Below, piece after piece: positions 7,935 through 16,731 of a DNA stretch of 64,000 bases. Position 1 is the first letter of the stretch; every line of letters starts with the position of its first letter. This DNA comes from Rhizobium leguminosarum bv. trifolii WSM2297 (GTDB lineage: Bacteria > Pseudomonadota > Alphaproteobacteria > Rhizobiales > Rhizobiaceae), in the NCBI RefSeq assembly GCF_000271845.1, contig NZ_JH719393.1, positions 1,332,442 through 1,396,441 of the forward strand. The letters run 5' to 3'. Both the position numbers and the translations under genes were made by a program. A model generated the notes under the pieces. The model was not told the DNA's origin and searched no databases. It saw only the letters and a list, made by a program, of their open reading frames with translations.

Positions 7935-9149
7935 TCATTTCCGCCCCCAGGCTTTGTGAATGAGATCGACGATCTCATTGTTGACGGCATCCATTGCCTC
8001 CATGGCGCGATCATAGGTCGCGCGGGTAAACTGCCTCCGCTCCACCTCGTAAAGCGTCTGGTTGGTCATCGCCGCGTCCGAGATCGCGACGCTGCGCAAC
8101 ATCGGATTGGTCAGCACATGGTTCTTGAACATCGAACGCATGAAGGCGACCATCTGCGTCTGCGGCCCGTCCTGCGGATCGTAGCGGGTCACGAGATAAC
8201 GCAGCCAGTCGAGGTTCATGTTGCCGCCGGCTCCTTTCAGCGTATTCAGGACTTCGCCGAGCATCTGCAGGAATTGGCACATCGACATGACATCGAGCAT
8301 CTGGGGATGCACGGTGATCAGAACCGCCGTTGCGCCGCAAATGGCGCTCATCGTCAAAAAGCCGAGCTGGGGAGGGCAGTCGATGATGACGACGTCGTAA
8401 TCGTCGGCGACCGAAGACAGCGCCTCGTCCAACCGCGCGAAGAAGACGCGCCCGTAGTCGCCCGCCTTGCCCTGAGCAAGCACGCGCGGCGTATCATGCT
8501 CGAATTCCATCAACTCGAGATTGCCAGGCACCAGATGCAGGTTCGGGAAATTCGTCGGCCGGATGATATCCCTCAGCGGCCGCCGCTGATCGTCATAGCG
8601 AATGGCGGCGTAGAGCGTCTCATTCTCGCTGACGTCGAACTCCGGCTGAAAACCGTGGATGGCGGAAAGCGACGCCTGTGGGTCGAGGTCGACGGCAAGC
8701 ACACGGTGACCGGTCAGGGCAAGGTGCTGGGCAAGATGCGCAGCACTCGTGGTCTTGCCACTGCCACCCTTGAAATTGACGACGGCAACGACCTGGAGAT
8801 GTTCGCTGCCTTGGCGGTGACGCATATAATGCGTTCCGGCGCGGGCATTGTGCTCCAGGAAGCTGCGCATCTCTTCCATCTGCTCGGCCGTATAAGACCG
8901 GCGGCCCGACGGTGTGACCTGGGGAAGGGCGCCTTTGCCTTCCAGCGACAGATTGCGAAGGTAGCCGCTGGTTACGCCGAGAAAACGCGCCACTTCGGCC
9001 AGCTGAAATTCCCTGAGCCCCTTCAGCGCGCGCGGCGGAAACATTTCGAGCCGATGCTGCTTCAGCTTGTCGGATAGCTCTTGGGCCTGACCAATGATCA
9101 GTTGGTCGACATCGGAAATTGCTTTTTCTATCTGCGGCGCCATATTCAT
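7935..9149 (-). CDS. repA: Plasmid partitioning ATPase RepA (ParA family)
   Basis: A 404-residue ParA-type ATPase. It has an N-terminal helix-turn-helix (about 48-66) used for autorepression, a deviant Walker A KGGSGKTT at about 127-134, the A' box DLDPQAS, and VIIDCPPQLG as Walker B. Length and motif order are normal and the gene looks functional. RepA with RepB and parS segregates the replicon, and RepA represses the operon. The upstream 197 bp should contain the operon promoter, but I could not pick one with confidence. Confidence 0.95.
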   Translation of the reverse strand: MNMAPQIEKAISDVDQLIIGQAQELSDKLKQHRLEMFPPRALKGLREFQLAEVARFLGVTSGYLRNLSLEGKGALPQVTPSGRRSYTAEQMEEMRSFLEHNARAGTHYMRHRQGSEHLQVVAVVNFKGGSGKTTSAAHLAQHLALTGHRVLAVDLDPQASLSAIHGFQPEFDVSENETLYAAIRYDDQRRPLRDIIRPTNFPNLHLVPGNLELMEFEHDTPRVLAQGKAGDYGRVFFARLDEALSSVADDYDVVIIDCPPQLGFLTMSAICGATAVLITVHPQMLDVMSMCQFLQMLGEVLNTLKGAGGNMNLDWLRYLVTRYDPQDGPQTQMVAFMRSMFKNHVLTNPMLRSVAISDAAMTNQTLYEVERRQFTRATYDRAMEAMDAVNNEIVDLIHKAWGRK

Positions 9150-9346
9150 GGAAATCTCGAAAATGCGATTTAAAAGCCCTGCGAGCTTTGAAAGCGCATT
9201 TAGCGACGATTCTGGAGGAGTGGCAAGGCAAATAGGGTTAACAAGACCCTACCGCTGGGTTGTCCATTTTTTTCAAAGGCTTGGACGCGGGTCCACTGGC
9301 GCTCCCGCGTAGCAGCCGCGTATTTACGGGCCGAATCGCCCGCCGC

Positions 9347-9586
9347 TCAGTGCCGTGTGCCGAGCAGATTACCGTCCTGGCCGCTTTCGTGGGAAAGGGT
9401 GACGCCGCTTCTGTCGAGGTCCTGGAGCAGGGCGCCAAGCGCAAGGTCGAGGCAATAGGCGGAGAATTCGGCGTTCAGGTCTTTGGCATTCTCTCGGGCA
9501 TAGGCAACCAATCGGGCGAGCGATACCAGCTCCTTGAGCTCTTCGTCACTTTTCGGGGTGATCGTTGCTTCGGCTGCATCGTGCAT
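9347..9586 (-). CDS. Small hypothetical protein
   Basis: A 79-residue acidic, mostly helical protein (MHDAAEATITPKSDEELKEL...) that I do not recognise. Leucine- and alanine-rich helices cover about residues 13-55, without membrane span or signal peptide. The ATG at 9586 is chosen because CGGAGAATTC lies just upstream. An ATG at 9619 in the same frame lacks such a site. It is on the same strand as the SARP regulator upstream and as repA downstream, about 200 bp from repA. Confidence 0.5.
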   Translation of the reverse strand: MHDAAEATITPKSDEELKELVSLARLVAYARENAKDLNAEFSAYCLDLALGALLQDLDRSGVTLSHESGQDGNLLGTRH

Positions 9587-9716
9587 CTGAGAATTCTCCG
9601 GCTTCCCTTGCCGGCGCATGCCGACAGAGCAAAGACAGCTTAATCCTCTTGAACGAAAAACGCGCGTGACACAGGCGTGACAGGATTTGCCGGCTTATAC
9701 TTGTCGGTGCCGGACT

Positions 9717-11666
9717 TCAGAAGCCAGCCCTGCGTAACGCCTCCCGATACTGTTCCTTCTGCCATTGTTCCTTGAAGGGGACGACGGAAAGCCATTTGTC
9801 GACATCGAAATCCGGATAGATCTCACGCACCTTGCGCATATAGAGACGCGCGTTTTTCATATCGCCGAGCATGGCCCAGCAGGCAGCCGAAAGCCGGTCG
9901 GCCGGTGTGCGGTCGTCCATTAGGGCGATCTGCTCGAGCGCCTCGGCATAATGGCCGAGGGCGAAATTCGCGCCGGCCGCCGTCCATAGATAGTCGGTCG
10001 GGCTCAGCGGATTGAGTGAGATGGCCCGCTCGATCTTGGCCAAGGCATCGGCAGGGCGCGACGCATGGACGAGCGTATCGGCATAACTCGCAATGCCGTC
10101 GGCATAATGCGGGCTGAGCTCTTCCGCGAGCTTCAACGCCAGGACGCTTTCATCAAGGTCCCCGAGATAAAGTTTGGCAACGCCGAGCTCACGAAAGCCG
10201 GCCGCAAAAGACGGATCGGCGGCGATCGCCCGGTTCGCATAGTCCTCCGCAAGCCCGAGCAACTCGCTGTCGCCACGTGCCGTCAGCAGCCACTCGACGA
10301 GAAACGTGCGCGACAATCCGCTGAGCGCAGGGGCAAAATGTGCGCTGTGTTGAAGCGCCTCGCGGAAAGCCTTTCGGGACCGGCGTACATCGGGGAGGGC
10401 AAGCCGCTTCACATCCCGCAGACCGAGAAGGTAGCTGTGATAGGCGGCCGAATTGCCCTCGAAGGAATCGCGCATGGTTTCATGCCGGCGGACCTGCCCG
10501 GCAAGCTCTCTGGCGATCTGCCGGGCGATTTCGCGCCGGTGGGTTATCAGTTCGTATTTCTCGAGGCTGAAACGCTCGGCCCAGATGACTTCATCGCTGC
10601 CGGCATAAATGAGCTGGACAAAGAGCGCAGGGCTGCCGGCACGATCGGTCAGCCTCGTGTCGAGAACATAGGAAATCGAATGGCGCAGTATCAGCTCAGC
10701 CTTGTCGGCATTGTGTGCGATGCGAGCGGCCGTATGGGGCGCCACCACCGAAACCGTATTCAGTGTGCAAAGGCCGATGGTCACGTCCTCGATCAGCGCC
10801 TCGGAGAGCATCGGCACGGCGCCGACCGCACCGGTCCCACCCGGCGGCAGCAGCACCAGACGGGGCAGGGGACCGGGAACGCGAACGCCGCCGTCGCTGA
10901 GCGGCATCGCAACGCTCTGCGGTGGTTGACCACCGGCGAAGATTTTGCGGACCTCTCGCAGCGCCTGCACGTCAAGGCCGATATCGAATTCGCTTTCCAG
11001 CTCGTGCTTGCTCCTTTCGAAAAGCCGGCGCGCCTTCTCCAGCTCTCCTTCGGACTCATAGGCATCGAGAAGGATACGACGAATGTTCTCGTCATCCGGT
11101 GCCTCGCGGAAAATCCTAAGCGCCGCCTCCTTGATCAGGCTGACATCCTCTCGCGACTGGGCCATTGGCAGCGCCGTCTTCAGCGCATCCACCAGGACGG
11201 CCATGTGCCTGTCGCGCTGGCCGGCGATCCATTGCCGCGTATTAACGCTCTGGTCGGCGAGCCCAGCCAGGAAATCCTGTCGAAGGAGGGCAACCAGCCG
11301 CTGCAGCCTGTCAACTGCGCCTTCGCCTTCGGGGTTGGTGAGTTCGAAGAGATCACCGGAAAATGCATCTGGCCTGACCCGCACACCGGTCGCCGTGAAG
11401 GCCAGAAGCTCGGTACCGAGTTCGATTTGACGCGCCTGAATGCGCGATATGGTCTTTCGCAGGTTGGCCATGATGTCGGAGTTGTCATGGCTGTCCCACA
11501 AGAAGCGCGCCAGCGCCGGCCGCGGATATTCGCTACCAGTCCCGTCTCGCAGATCGCGGTCCAGCAGATAACAAATGGCCAGCAGGCCCTTTTCCGGGAA
11601 CGCCGCTGGTTTACCGGCCGGGTCGATCAGCCGCAACTCACCAAATGACTCGAGCCTGAGCTTCAT
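9717..11666 (-). CDS. SARP/BTAD-type transcriptional regulator with TPR repeats
   Basis: A 649-residue protein. Residues about 1-95 form an OmpR/SARP-like winged helix (MKLRLESFGELRLIDPAGK...). About 95-240 is a BTAD helical domain with the typical LLDAYESEGELEKARRLFERSK segment. A TolB/adenylate-cyclase-associated domain follows (about 270-395, IEDVTIGLCTLNTVSVVAP), then TPR-like helices to the end (AGFRELGVAKLYLGDLDESVLALKLAEE). Proteins of this build act as cytoplasmic transcription factors with protein-interaction repeats. No clear ribosome site precedes the ATG. The XRE regulator gene starts upstream on the same strand with a 26-bp gap, so the two are probably co-transcribed. Targets are unknown. 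Confidence 0.75.
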   Translation of the reverse strand: MKLRLESFGELRLIDPAGKPAAFPEKGLLAICYLLDRDLRDGTGSEYPRPALARFLWDSHDNSDIMANLRKTISRIQARQIELGTELLAFTATGVRVRPDAFSGDLFELTNPEGEGAVDRLQRLVALLRQDFLAGLADQSVNTRQWIAGQRDRHMAVLVDALKTALPMAQSREDVSLIKEAALRIFREAPDDENIRRILLDAYESEGELEKARRLFERSKHELESEFDIGLDVQALREVRKIFAGGQPPQSVAMPLSDGGVRVPGPLPRLVLLPPGGTGAVGAVPMLSEALIEDVTIGLCTLNTVSVVAPHTAARIAHNADKAELILRHSISYVLDTRLTDRAGSPALFVQLIYAGSDEVIWAERFSLEKYELITHRREIARQIARELAGQVRRHETMRDSFEGNSAAYHSYLLGLRDVKRLALPDVRRSRKAFREALQHSAHFAPALSGLSRTFLVEWLLTARGDSELLGLAEDYANRAIAADPSFAAGFRELGVAKLYLGDLDESVLALKLAEELSPHYADGIASYADTLVHASRPADALAKIERAISLNPLSPTDYLWTAAGANFALGHYAEALEQIALMDDRTPADRLSAACWAMLGDMKNARLYMRKVREIYPDFDVDKWLSVVPFKEQWQKEQYREALRRAGF

Positions 11667-11692
11667 GCGGATATTGCCTGCCGACTGCCTGA

Positions 11693-12151
11693 CTATTCTC
11701 CAAGCGGAAGTGTACTGTCCGCTACCGGAGTGCCCAATGTTACACCGCGGCTTTCCGCCTGCGCCATCGCATTCACCAGTGCGATGATCGTTCCTCGGAT
11801 ATTCCGGTCGGCGATCTTCAGAAAGGCGCGATTGAGCACCAATCCCTCTTTCGTTCGCAGAAATTGGGCGACCGGATCCGTATTTGCGGGCAGATCCAGC
11901 CCTTGCAGCGTCAACGGCTCGGAATTTTCCTGTTCAAAGAAGAAGCTCGGCGACGTGTGAAGCACCTCGGCGATTCGCTGCAGACGGCTCGCGCCGATGC
12001 GGTTGATGCCCTTCTCGTATTTCTGAACCTGCTGAAAGGTCACGCCGATTTGCTCGGCAAGCCGTTCCTGGCTCATCCCGAGCAGCTGCCGGCGCATTCG
12101 TATGCGCGATCCGACATAGCCGTCTATTGCATTCGGTGTCTTGACATTCAT
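11693..12151 (-). CDS. XRE-family HTH regulator (PraR-like)
   Basis: A 152-residue protein. Residues about 12-70 are a Cro/C1-type helix-turn-helix (VGSRIRMRRQLLGMSQERLAEQIG followed by TFQQVQKYEKGINRIGASRLQ). The sequence FQQVQKYEKG with ASRLQ is characteristic of rhizobial PraR-like regulators. The C-terminal part (80-152) is a short effector or oligomerisation region ending with a helix. The ATG at 12151 is the first in the open frame at the family's usual N-terminus. It is followed by the SARP regulator and is divergent from the MFS exporter. Confidence 0.8.
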   Translation of the reverse strand: MNVKTPNAIDGYVGSRIRMRRQLLGMSQERLAEQIGVTFQQVQKYEKGINRIGASRLQRIAEVLHTSPSFFFEQENSEPLTLQGLDLPANTDPVAQFLRTKEGLVLNRAFLKIADRNIRGTIIALVNAMAQAESRGVTLGTPVADSTLPLGE

Positions 12152-12496
12152 CGCGTGTTTTCAGCCTCGATCGTATTTTCAATCGTTCAAGCTGTAGTAT
12201 CCCCCGCGTTGTTTTTCCATGCTTTGTTTTCATATAGCTTATTCGATATGCGATGATCGCGATCGACTGTAATATGAAAGCCCGAAAAGACCATGCAGAA
12301 ATCCATCGGCAAAAGCGCAAATCGAACAAAAGCCGTACCGATCCTGATGAAACTGGGCTGTAATTGCCTCCCGGCTTACGCTAGATGCACTTAAGCGACC
12401 GTCGCTTGATCCTCTTTCCCAGCCCCGATCGCCCGAAATCCATCGAACAAAGCGACGCGGCACGGCAACCAACCGGGCCGTCGAGGAGAAATGTCC
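12152..12496. other. Divergent intergenic region (XRE regulator / MFS exporter)
   Basis: A 345-bp non-coding stretch between divergent genes. AT-rich patches (about 12170-12260) are compatible with promoters for the XRE gene. I see no strong palindrome or hairpin and no credible short gene. Confidence 0.4.
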
Positions 12497-13699
12497 ATGG
12501 CAACCGTTGCCGAGAGCGCGCCCCGTTTCGAAAAAACAACGATGTCTATCCTGGTGGCAGTCAGCTTCTGCCACATGCTGAATGATATCATGCAGTCGCT
12601 GCTCGCCTCGCTCTATCCGCTGTTCAAGGCGAATTACGATCTCGATTTCGTGCAGATCGGCCTGCTTACAATGACGTTCCAGGTCACGGCGTCTCTTCTG
12701 CAGCCGCTGGTCGGCATCGTCACCGACCGTTGGCCGATGCCCTATTCACTGCCGGTCGGAATGGCGAGCACCTTTTGCGGCCTCATCCTGCTCGGCAATG
12801 CCGGCAGTTTCGCACTGCTACTCGTCGCCGCCAGCCTGATCGGCTTCGGTTCGGCGGTCTTTCATCCGGAATCCTCGCGCGTCGCCCGGCTTGCCTCCGG
12901 CGGTCGCCACGGTTTCGCACAGTCCTTCTTCCAGGTCGGCGGCAATGCCGGCCAGGCGATCGGTCCGCTGCTCGCGGCTTTTATCGTGCTGCCGCTCGGC
13001 CAGCACAGCGTCTCCTGGTTTGCCGCCATCGCCATGCTCGGCATGGTCGTGCTGAGCTGGGTCGGAAACTGGTATATTGGCCATCGTCGTCAGAACGCCA
13101 GCAAGCCGGCGGTGAGCCGGGCTCTGCCGCTGCCGCAGAACAGGGTCGTCTGGGCGCTCGCCATCCTCGTGCTGCTGACGGCGACGAAGAACGTCTACAT
13201 GGCGAGCGTGTCGAGCTACTTCACCTTCTATGTCATCGACAAGTTTGCGCTCAGCGTCCAGCAGGCACAGCTGATGCTCTTCCTGTTCCTCGGCTCGGTC
13301 GCCGTCGGCACGTTCCTGGGCGGACCGATCGGCGATCGCTTCGGCGCCCGTTTCGTCATCTGGTTCTCGATCCTCGGCGTCATTCCTTTCGCGCTGATGC
13401 TGCCCTATGCAAACCTTTTCTGGACGGGCGTGCTCAGCGTCGCCATCGGCCTGATTTTCGCTTCGGCCTTCTCGGCAATCGTCGTCTTCGCACAGGAACT
13501 GGTGCCCGGACGCGTCGGGCTGATTGCCGGCGTCTTCTTCGGTTTTGCCTTCGGGGCAGGGGGGCTGGGTGCGGCGCTGCTCGGCAGTTTCGCCGACACC
13601 CATGGCATCGACTTTGTCTATCGCATCTGCTCCTACCTGCCGCTTCTCGGCCTGCTGACGATCTTCCTGCCGCGCATCCCGAAGCCAAAACCGGCCTGA
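12497..13699 (+). CDS. fsr: MFS transporter, fosmidomycin-resistance (Fsr) type
   Basis: A 400-residue twelve-span major facilitator protein. The first span region (VSFCHMLNDIMQSLLASLYPLFKA) with LTMTFQVTASLLQPLVG and FHPESSRVARLASGGRHG is the pattern of the Fsr group of drug/proton antiporters. Start ATG 12497 is preferred over an ATG six bases upstream because GAGGAG is then 8 bases away. The natural substrate in rhizobia is not known. Only the family, not fosmidomycin export, can be claimed. It appears monocistronic. Confidence 0.8.
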   Translation: MATVAESAPRFEKTTMSILVAVSFCHMLNDIMQSLLASLYPLFKANYDLDFVQIGLLTMTFQVTASLLQPLVGIVTDRWPMPYSLPVGMASTFCGLILLGNAGSFALLLVAASLIGFGSAVFHPESSRVARLASGGRHGFAQSFFQVGGNAGQAIGPLLAAFIVLPLGQHSVSWFAAIAMLGMVVLSWVGNWYIGHRRQNASKPAVSRALPLPQNRVVWALAILVLLTATKNVYMASVSSYFTFYVIDKFALSVQQAQLMLFLFLGSVAVGTFLGGPIGDRFGARFVIWFSILGVIPFALMLPYANLFWTGVLSVAIGLIFASAFSAIVVFAQELVPGRVGLIAGVFFGFAFGAGGLGAALLGSFADTHGIDFVYRICSYLPLLGLLTIFLPRIPKPKPA

Positions 13700-13860
13700 A
13701 GCGATATCGCGCTTCGACAACGCATCGGGCCCGCAATATCCCATATTCCGGGCTTGACGGATGGTGCGGTCTCTCAAGTGGCGATCGCCTGCAGATGAGA
13801 ATGTATTTTTCTCCTCATCATGGTGAAGAGGGATCAGCATTTCTTTAATCCACTATTTTT

Positions 13861-13875
13861 ATAGATAATATCTAT
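13861..13875. promoter_or_regulatory. Palindromic operator candidate upstream of msuE
   Basis: ATAGATAATATCTAT is a perfect 7+1+7 palindrome 36 bp before the msuE start, of the T-N11-A form used by LysR-type regulators such as CysB. Its core AGATAATATCT differs by one base from AGATTATATCT at 62096-62106, upstream of the other putative organosulfur locus. The regulator is unknown. Confidence 0.45.
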
Positions 13876-13911
13876 CCAATAATCGGTCGAATGATTTTGG
13901 AAGGAAATGGC

Positions 13912-14472
13912 ATGTCTGCTTACAAACTGGTCGGCCTTGCGGGTAGCTTCAACCGTCCCTCGAAGACCTTCACGCTGGTCGAAAACATCGCCGGCCTGGC
14001 CGGCGAGAAATACGGCTTCGACAACACCCTCTACGATCTGACCGATGTCGGCCCTTCGCTTGGCCAGGCGCTGCGCCGTGACGATCTCGACAGTCGCGCC
14101 ATGGAAGTCATCGACGATATCATCCATGCCGACCTGCTGGTCATCGGCGCGCCGACCTATAAGGGCAGCTATCCCGGCCTGTTCAAACATCTGATCGATC
14201 TGATCGACCCGCATGAACTGCGCGCCAAGCCGATCATCATCACCGCAACAGGTGGCGGCGACCGGCATGCGCTGATGGTGGAGCACCAGCTGCGCCCGCT
14301 CTTCGGCTTCTTCATGTCTCACACGCTGCCGACGGCGGTCTACGCATCCGATCGCGACTTCACCGACTATCGCGTCTCATCCGAACCGCTTTCCAAGCGG
14401 ATCGGGGAGGTCATCGGCGAGCTCGCAGCCTTCTTTCCGATCAGCAATCAGGCGCTTATCGCGGCCGAATGA
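13912..14472 (+). CDS. msuE: NADPH-dependent FMN reductase, MsuE type
   Basis: A 186-residue flavodoxin-fold reductase. GLAGSFNRPSKTF (about 8-20) is the FMN phosphate loop. APTYKGSYPGLFKHLIDLI and ATGGGDRHALMVEHQLRPLFGFF are the hallmark segments of MsuE, which supplies reduced FMN to alkanesulfonate monooxygenases. The ATG at 13912 has GGAAGGAAATGG just upstream; an upstream in-frame start at 13891 is not needed. A palindrome precedes it and a strong terminator follows, so it is its own transcription unit next to metQNI. Two flavin monooxygenases in the window are possible clients. Confidence 0.85.
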   Translation: MSAYKLVGLAGSFNRPSKTFTLVENIAGLAGEKYGFDNTLYDLTDVGPSLGQALRRDDLDSRAMEVIDDIIHADLLVIGAPTYKGSYPGLFKHLIDLIDPHELRAKPIIITATGGGDRHALMVEHQLRPLFGFFMSHTLPTAVYASDRDFTDYRVSSEPLSKRIGEVIGELAAFFPISNQALIAAE

Positions 14473-14492
14473 AGCGGGCAGGAAATGGCTTG

Positions 14493-14525
14493 AAACGGCG
14501 CCCCGGAGGCGCCGTTTTCGTTTTT
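14493..14525 (+). terminator. Rho-independent terminator after msuE
   Basis: Stem AAACGGCGCC / GGCGCCGTTT with a 5-base loop (14493-14517), followed by TCG and a run of six T. A classic intrinsic terminator 21 bp past the msuE stop. Confidence 0.9.
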
Positions 14526-14716
14526 TAGATAATGCTTGCGGGCGGGTGTAATCCACAATTTTTATGGAAATTTATCCTGCCGATATCGACAGGGGGGCAA
14601 GAGTTTTTCCGACCCCTCCCACACATCAGACGTTCGTGCTTCGCTCCTGATGCGTGCATTTGCCATGATCAGCCGGCTCGGGGCGATTGGCCTCATTCAG
14701 TCAGACGGGATACAAA

Positions 14717-15556
14717 ATGACCAAGAAAAAAAATCTTCACGACTTCCAGCTTTCGCGCCGTGCGGCCCTTGCCGCCGTCGCCGTTTCCGCTGCTGCGCTC
14801 TTTGCTTTTGCAGCGCCCGCTCCTTCCTTCGCCGAGGACAAGTCGATCAAGGTCGGCATTATGGCCGGCGAGGAGGAGGACATCTGGCGCGTGGTCACCA
14901 GCGAGGCGGCCAAGAAGGGCCTCAAGATCGAGACCGTTATTTTCAACGACTACACACAGCCGAATGAAGCGCTGGAGCGCGGCGAGGTTGACGCCAACGC
15001 CTTCCAGCACCAACCCTATCTCGATAACCAGATCAAGCAGCACGGCTATCACATCACTCGCGTCGGCTATACCGGCGTCTGGCCGATCGGCCTCTACACC
15101 AAGAAGTACAAGTCAGTTGCCGAAATCCCGGAAGGTGCTGTCATCGGCGTTCCCAATGATCCCTCGAACGAAGGACGGGCGCTACGCGTTCTCCAGAGTG
15201 AAGGCCTGATCAAACTGAAGGAAGGCACCGGCATTCTCGCAACCGTCGCCGATGTCACCGACAATCCGAAGAAGATCGAGATCAAGGAACTCGACGCCGG
15301 CATCGTCGGCCGTTCGATCGACGATCTGGATGCCGGTGTCGTCAACACCGACTGGGCCCTGAAGAGCGGCCTTTCTCCGGCCGAACGCATTGCCCAGGAG
15401 CCGATCACTGATAATCCATACCGCAACTTCATTGCCGTCAAGGACGACAATAAAGACGCCGACTGGGTCAAGACACTCGTGTCTTCCTATCAGAACGACA
15501 CCGTCAAGGCCGAATTTGACAAGGTCTACAAGGGGACAGGTCTCAGCGCCTATTGA
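14717..15556 (+). CDS. metQ: MetQ/NlpA-family substrate-binding protein
   Basis: A 279-residue periplasmic binding protein of the MetQ family. The signal peptide (about 1-40) starts with a LSRRAALAAVAV segment that resembles a twin-arginine signal and ends SFA|ED. There is no lipobox cysteine, so it is soluble rather than a lipoprotein. NlpA-family segments include KVGIMAGEEEDIW, ANAFQHQPYLDNQ and VPNDPSNEGRAL (binding site). The ATG at 14717 is chosen for the usual signal-peptide length. The metN and metI genes follow. The family transports methionine, but the placement between an MsuE reductase and a flavin monooxygenase leaves another sulfur compound possible. Confidence 0.85.
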   Translation: MTKKKNLHDFQLSRRAALAAVAVSAAALFAFAAPAPSFAEDKSIKVGIMAGEEEDIWRVVTSEAAKKGLKIETVIFNDYTQPNEALERGEVDANAFQHQPYLDNQIKQHGYHITRVGYTGVWPIGLYTKKYKSVAEIPEGAVIGVPNDPSNEGRALRVLQSEGLIKLKEGTGILATVADVTDNPKKIEIKELDAGIVGRSIDDLDAGVVNTDWALKSGLSPAERIAQEPITDNPYRNFIAVKDDNKDADWVKTLVSSYQNDTVKAEFDKVYKGTGLSAY

Positions 15557-15590
15557 TCCGAAATCGGGCCGGGGTTAAGGCCTGCCGAGA

Positions 15591-15621
15591 GGCGGTCCGG
15601 GCGTTCCCTGCCCGGGCCGCC
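15591..15621 (+). terminator. Hairpin between metQ and metN (attenuator/processing element)
   Basis: GGCGGTCCGGGC and GCCCGGGCCGCC form a 12-bp stem with one mismatch and a 7-base loop, between the binding-protein gene and the ATPase gene. Only a weak T-stretch follows. It probably stabilises the metQ transcript or partly terminates it. Confidence 0.55.
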
Positions 15622-15645
15622 TTCAATATTTGTCAGGAAAAGCAC

Positions 15646-16731
15646 ATGAATTCCTTTGTTTCCGCGACAGCGATCGAGGCACAGCCGCAAGCGGCAGTGA
15701 CCGAAGTAGTGAGGCTGACCGACGTGAAGCGGCGTTTCGGAACCACGCCAGCCCTCGACGGTGTTTCGCTGACGGTGAAAAGAGGCGAGATCCTGGGGAT
15801 CATCGGCCGCAGCGGCGCCGGGAAGTCGACGCTTATCCGCTGCCTGAACGGCCTGGAGCGCGCCGACAGCGGCGAGATCCTGATTGAAGGCCGCGATATC
15901 ACGGCGCTTGCCGAGCAGGAATTGCAGCCGCTGCGTCGTCGCATCGGCATGATCTTCCAGCATTTCAACCTGTTGTCCGCCAAAACCGTGGAGGAGAATG
16001 TCGCGCTGCCGCTGAAGATTGAGGGCGTCGGCAGGAGAGAGCGCTTGCAGCGGGCGCATGAGCTGCTCGATCTCGTCGGCCTTGCCGACAAGGCGAAAGC
16101 CTATCCATCATCGCTCTCCGGCGGCCAGAAACAGCGCGTCGGTATTGCCCGCGCACTCGCGGCACGCCCGGCGCTGCTTTTGTCCGACGAGGCAACATCG
16201 GCGCTCGACCCGGAAACGACGCGGTCGATCCTGGCGCTGCTCAAGGACATCAACCGTAAGCTCGGGCTGACCATTCTGCTGATCACCCATGAGATGGAAG
16301 TTGTGCGCGGTATTGCCGACCGCGTCGCAGTCATCGACGCCGGGCGGATCGTCGAAGAGGGGCAAGTCTGGTCGGTCTTTGCCGAGCCACAAGCCGCCAT
16401 CACCAGGAGCCTGCTCGGCGGCATCCGCCCGCAGCTTCCCGACCACATCGCCGGTAGGCTTTCGGCGAAGGCGGGCAGCGAGGCGATCCTCAGCGTCGAT
16501 CTCGCCGGGCCGCAAGCCCAAGGCGCGCTGTTTGCCGAACTTTCGGCGGCGCTGCCGCATTCCTTCCGCCTCGTCCATGGCGGCATCGACCACATCCAGA
16601 ACCAGCCGGTGGCGCGGTTCTTCGTCGCCGTTCCCACGCGCGACCCCGCGCTTGCCGGAAAGGTCGAACAATTTCTGATGGCCCGATCCGCCCGGGTGGA
16701 GGTGCTTGGTTATGACACCGATCATGCTTGA
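15646..16731 (+). CDS. metN: ABC transporter ATP-binding protein MetN
   Basis: A 361-residue ATPase of the methionine importer type. It has Walker A GRSGAGKST, Q-loop GMIFQHFNLL, signature LSGGQKQRVGIARAL, Walker B LLLSDEATSALD and a switch histidine in LITHE. The C-terminal roughly 90 residues are a NIL domain, the part that binds methionine and inhibits the E. coli transporter. AGGAAAAG precedes the ATG at 15646. It overlaps metI by 20 bp, so translation is probably coupled. The presence of NIL supports methionine or a close analogue as a regulatory ligand. Confidence 0.9.
   Translation: MNSFVSATAIEAQPQAAVTEVVRLTDVKRRFGTTPALDGVSLTVKRGEILGIIGRSGAGKSTLIRCLNGLERADSGEILIEGRDITALAEQELQPLRRRIGMIFQHFNLLSAKTVEENVALPLKIEGVGRRERLQRAHELLDLVGLADKAKAYPSSLSGGQKQRVGIARALAARPALLLSDEATSALDPETTRSILALLKDINRKLGLTILLITHEMEVVRGIADRVAVIDAGRIVEEGQVWSVFAEPQAAITRSLLGGIRPQLPDHIAGRLSAKAGSEAILSVDLAGPQAQGALFAELSAALPHSFRLVHGGIDHIQNQPVARFFVAVPTRDPALAGKVEQFLMARSARVEVLGYDTDHA

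Noticed and set aside
7425..9077. 550-codon plus-strand frame opposite repA and repB
   Set aside because: It is antisense to two recognisable plasmid genes and has no domain signal.
10065..11648. 527-codon plus-strand frame opposite the SARP regulator
   Set aside because: A shadow frame produced by codon bias of the regulator gene; no ribosome site and no recognisable motif.
14526..14716. Possible SAM riboswitch upstream of metQ
   Set aside because: Methionine transport genes in alpha-proteobacteria can carry such elements, but I could not find the SAM-II or other SAM-riboswitch core here.
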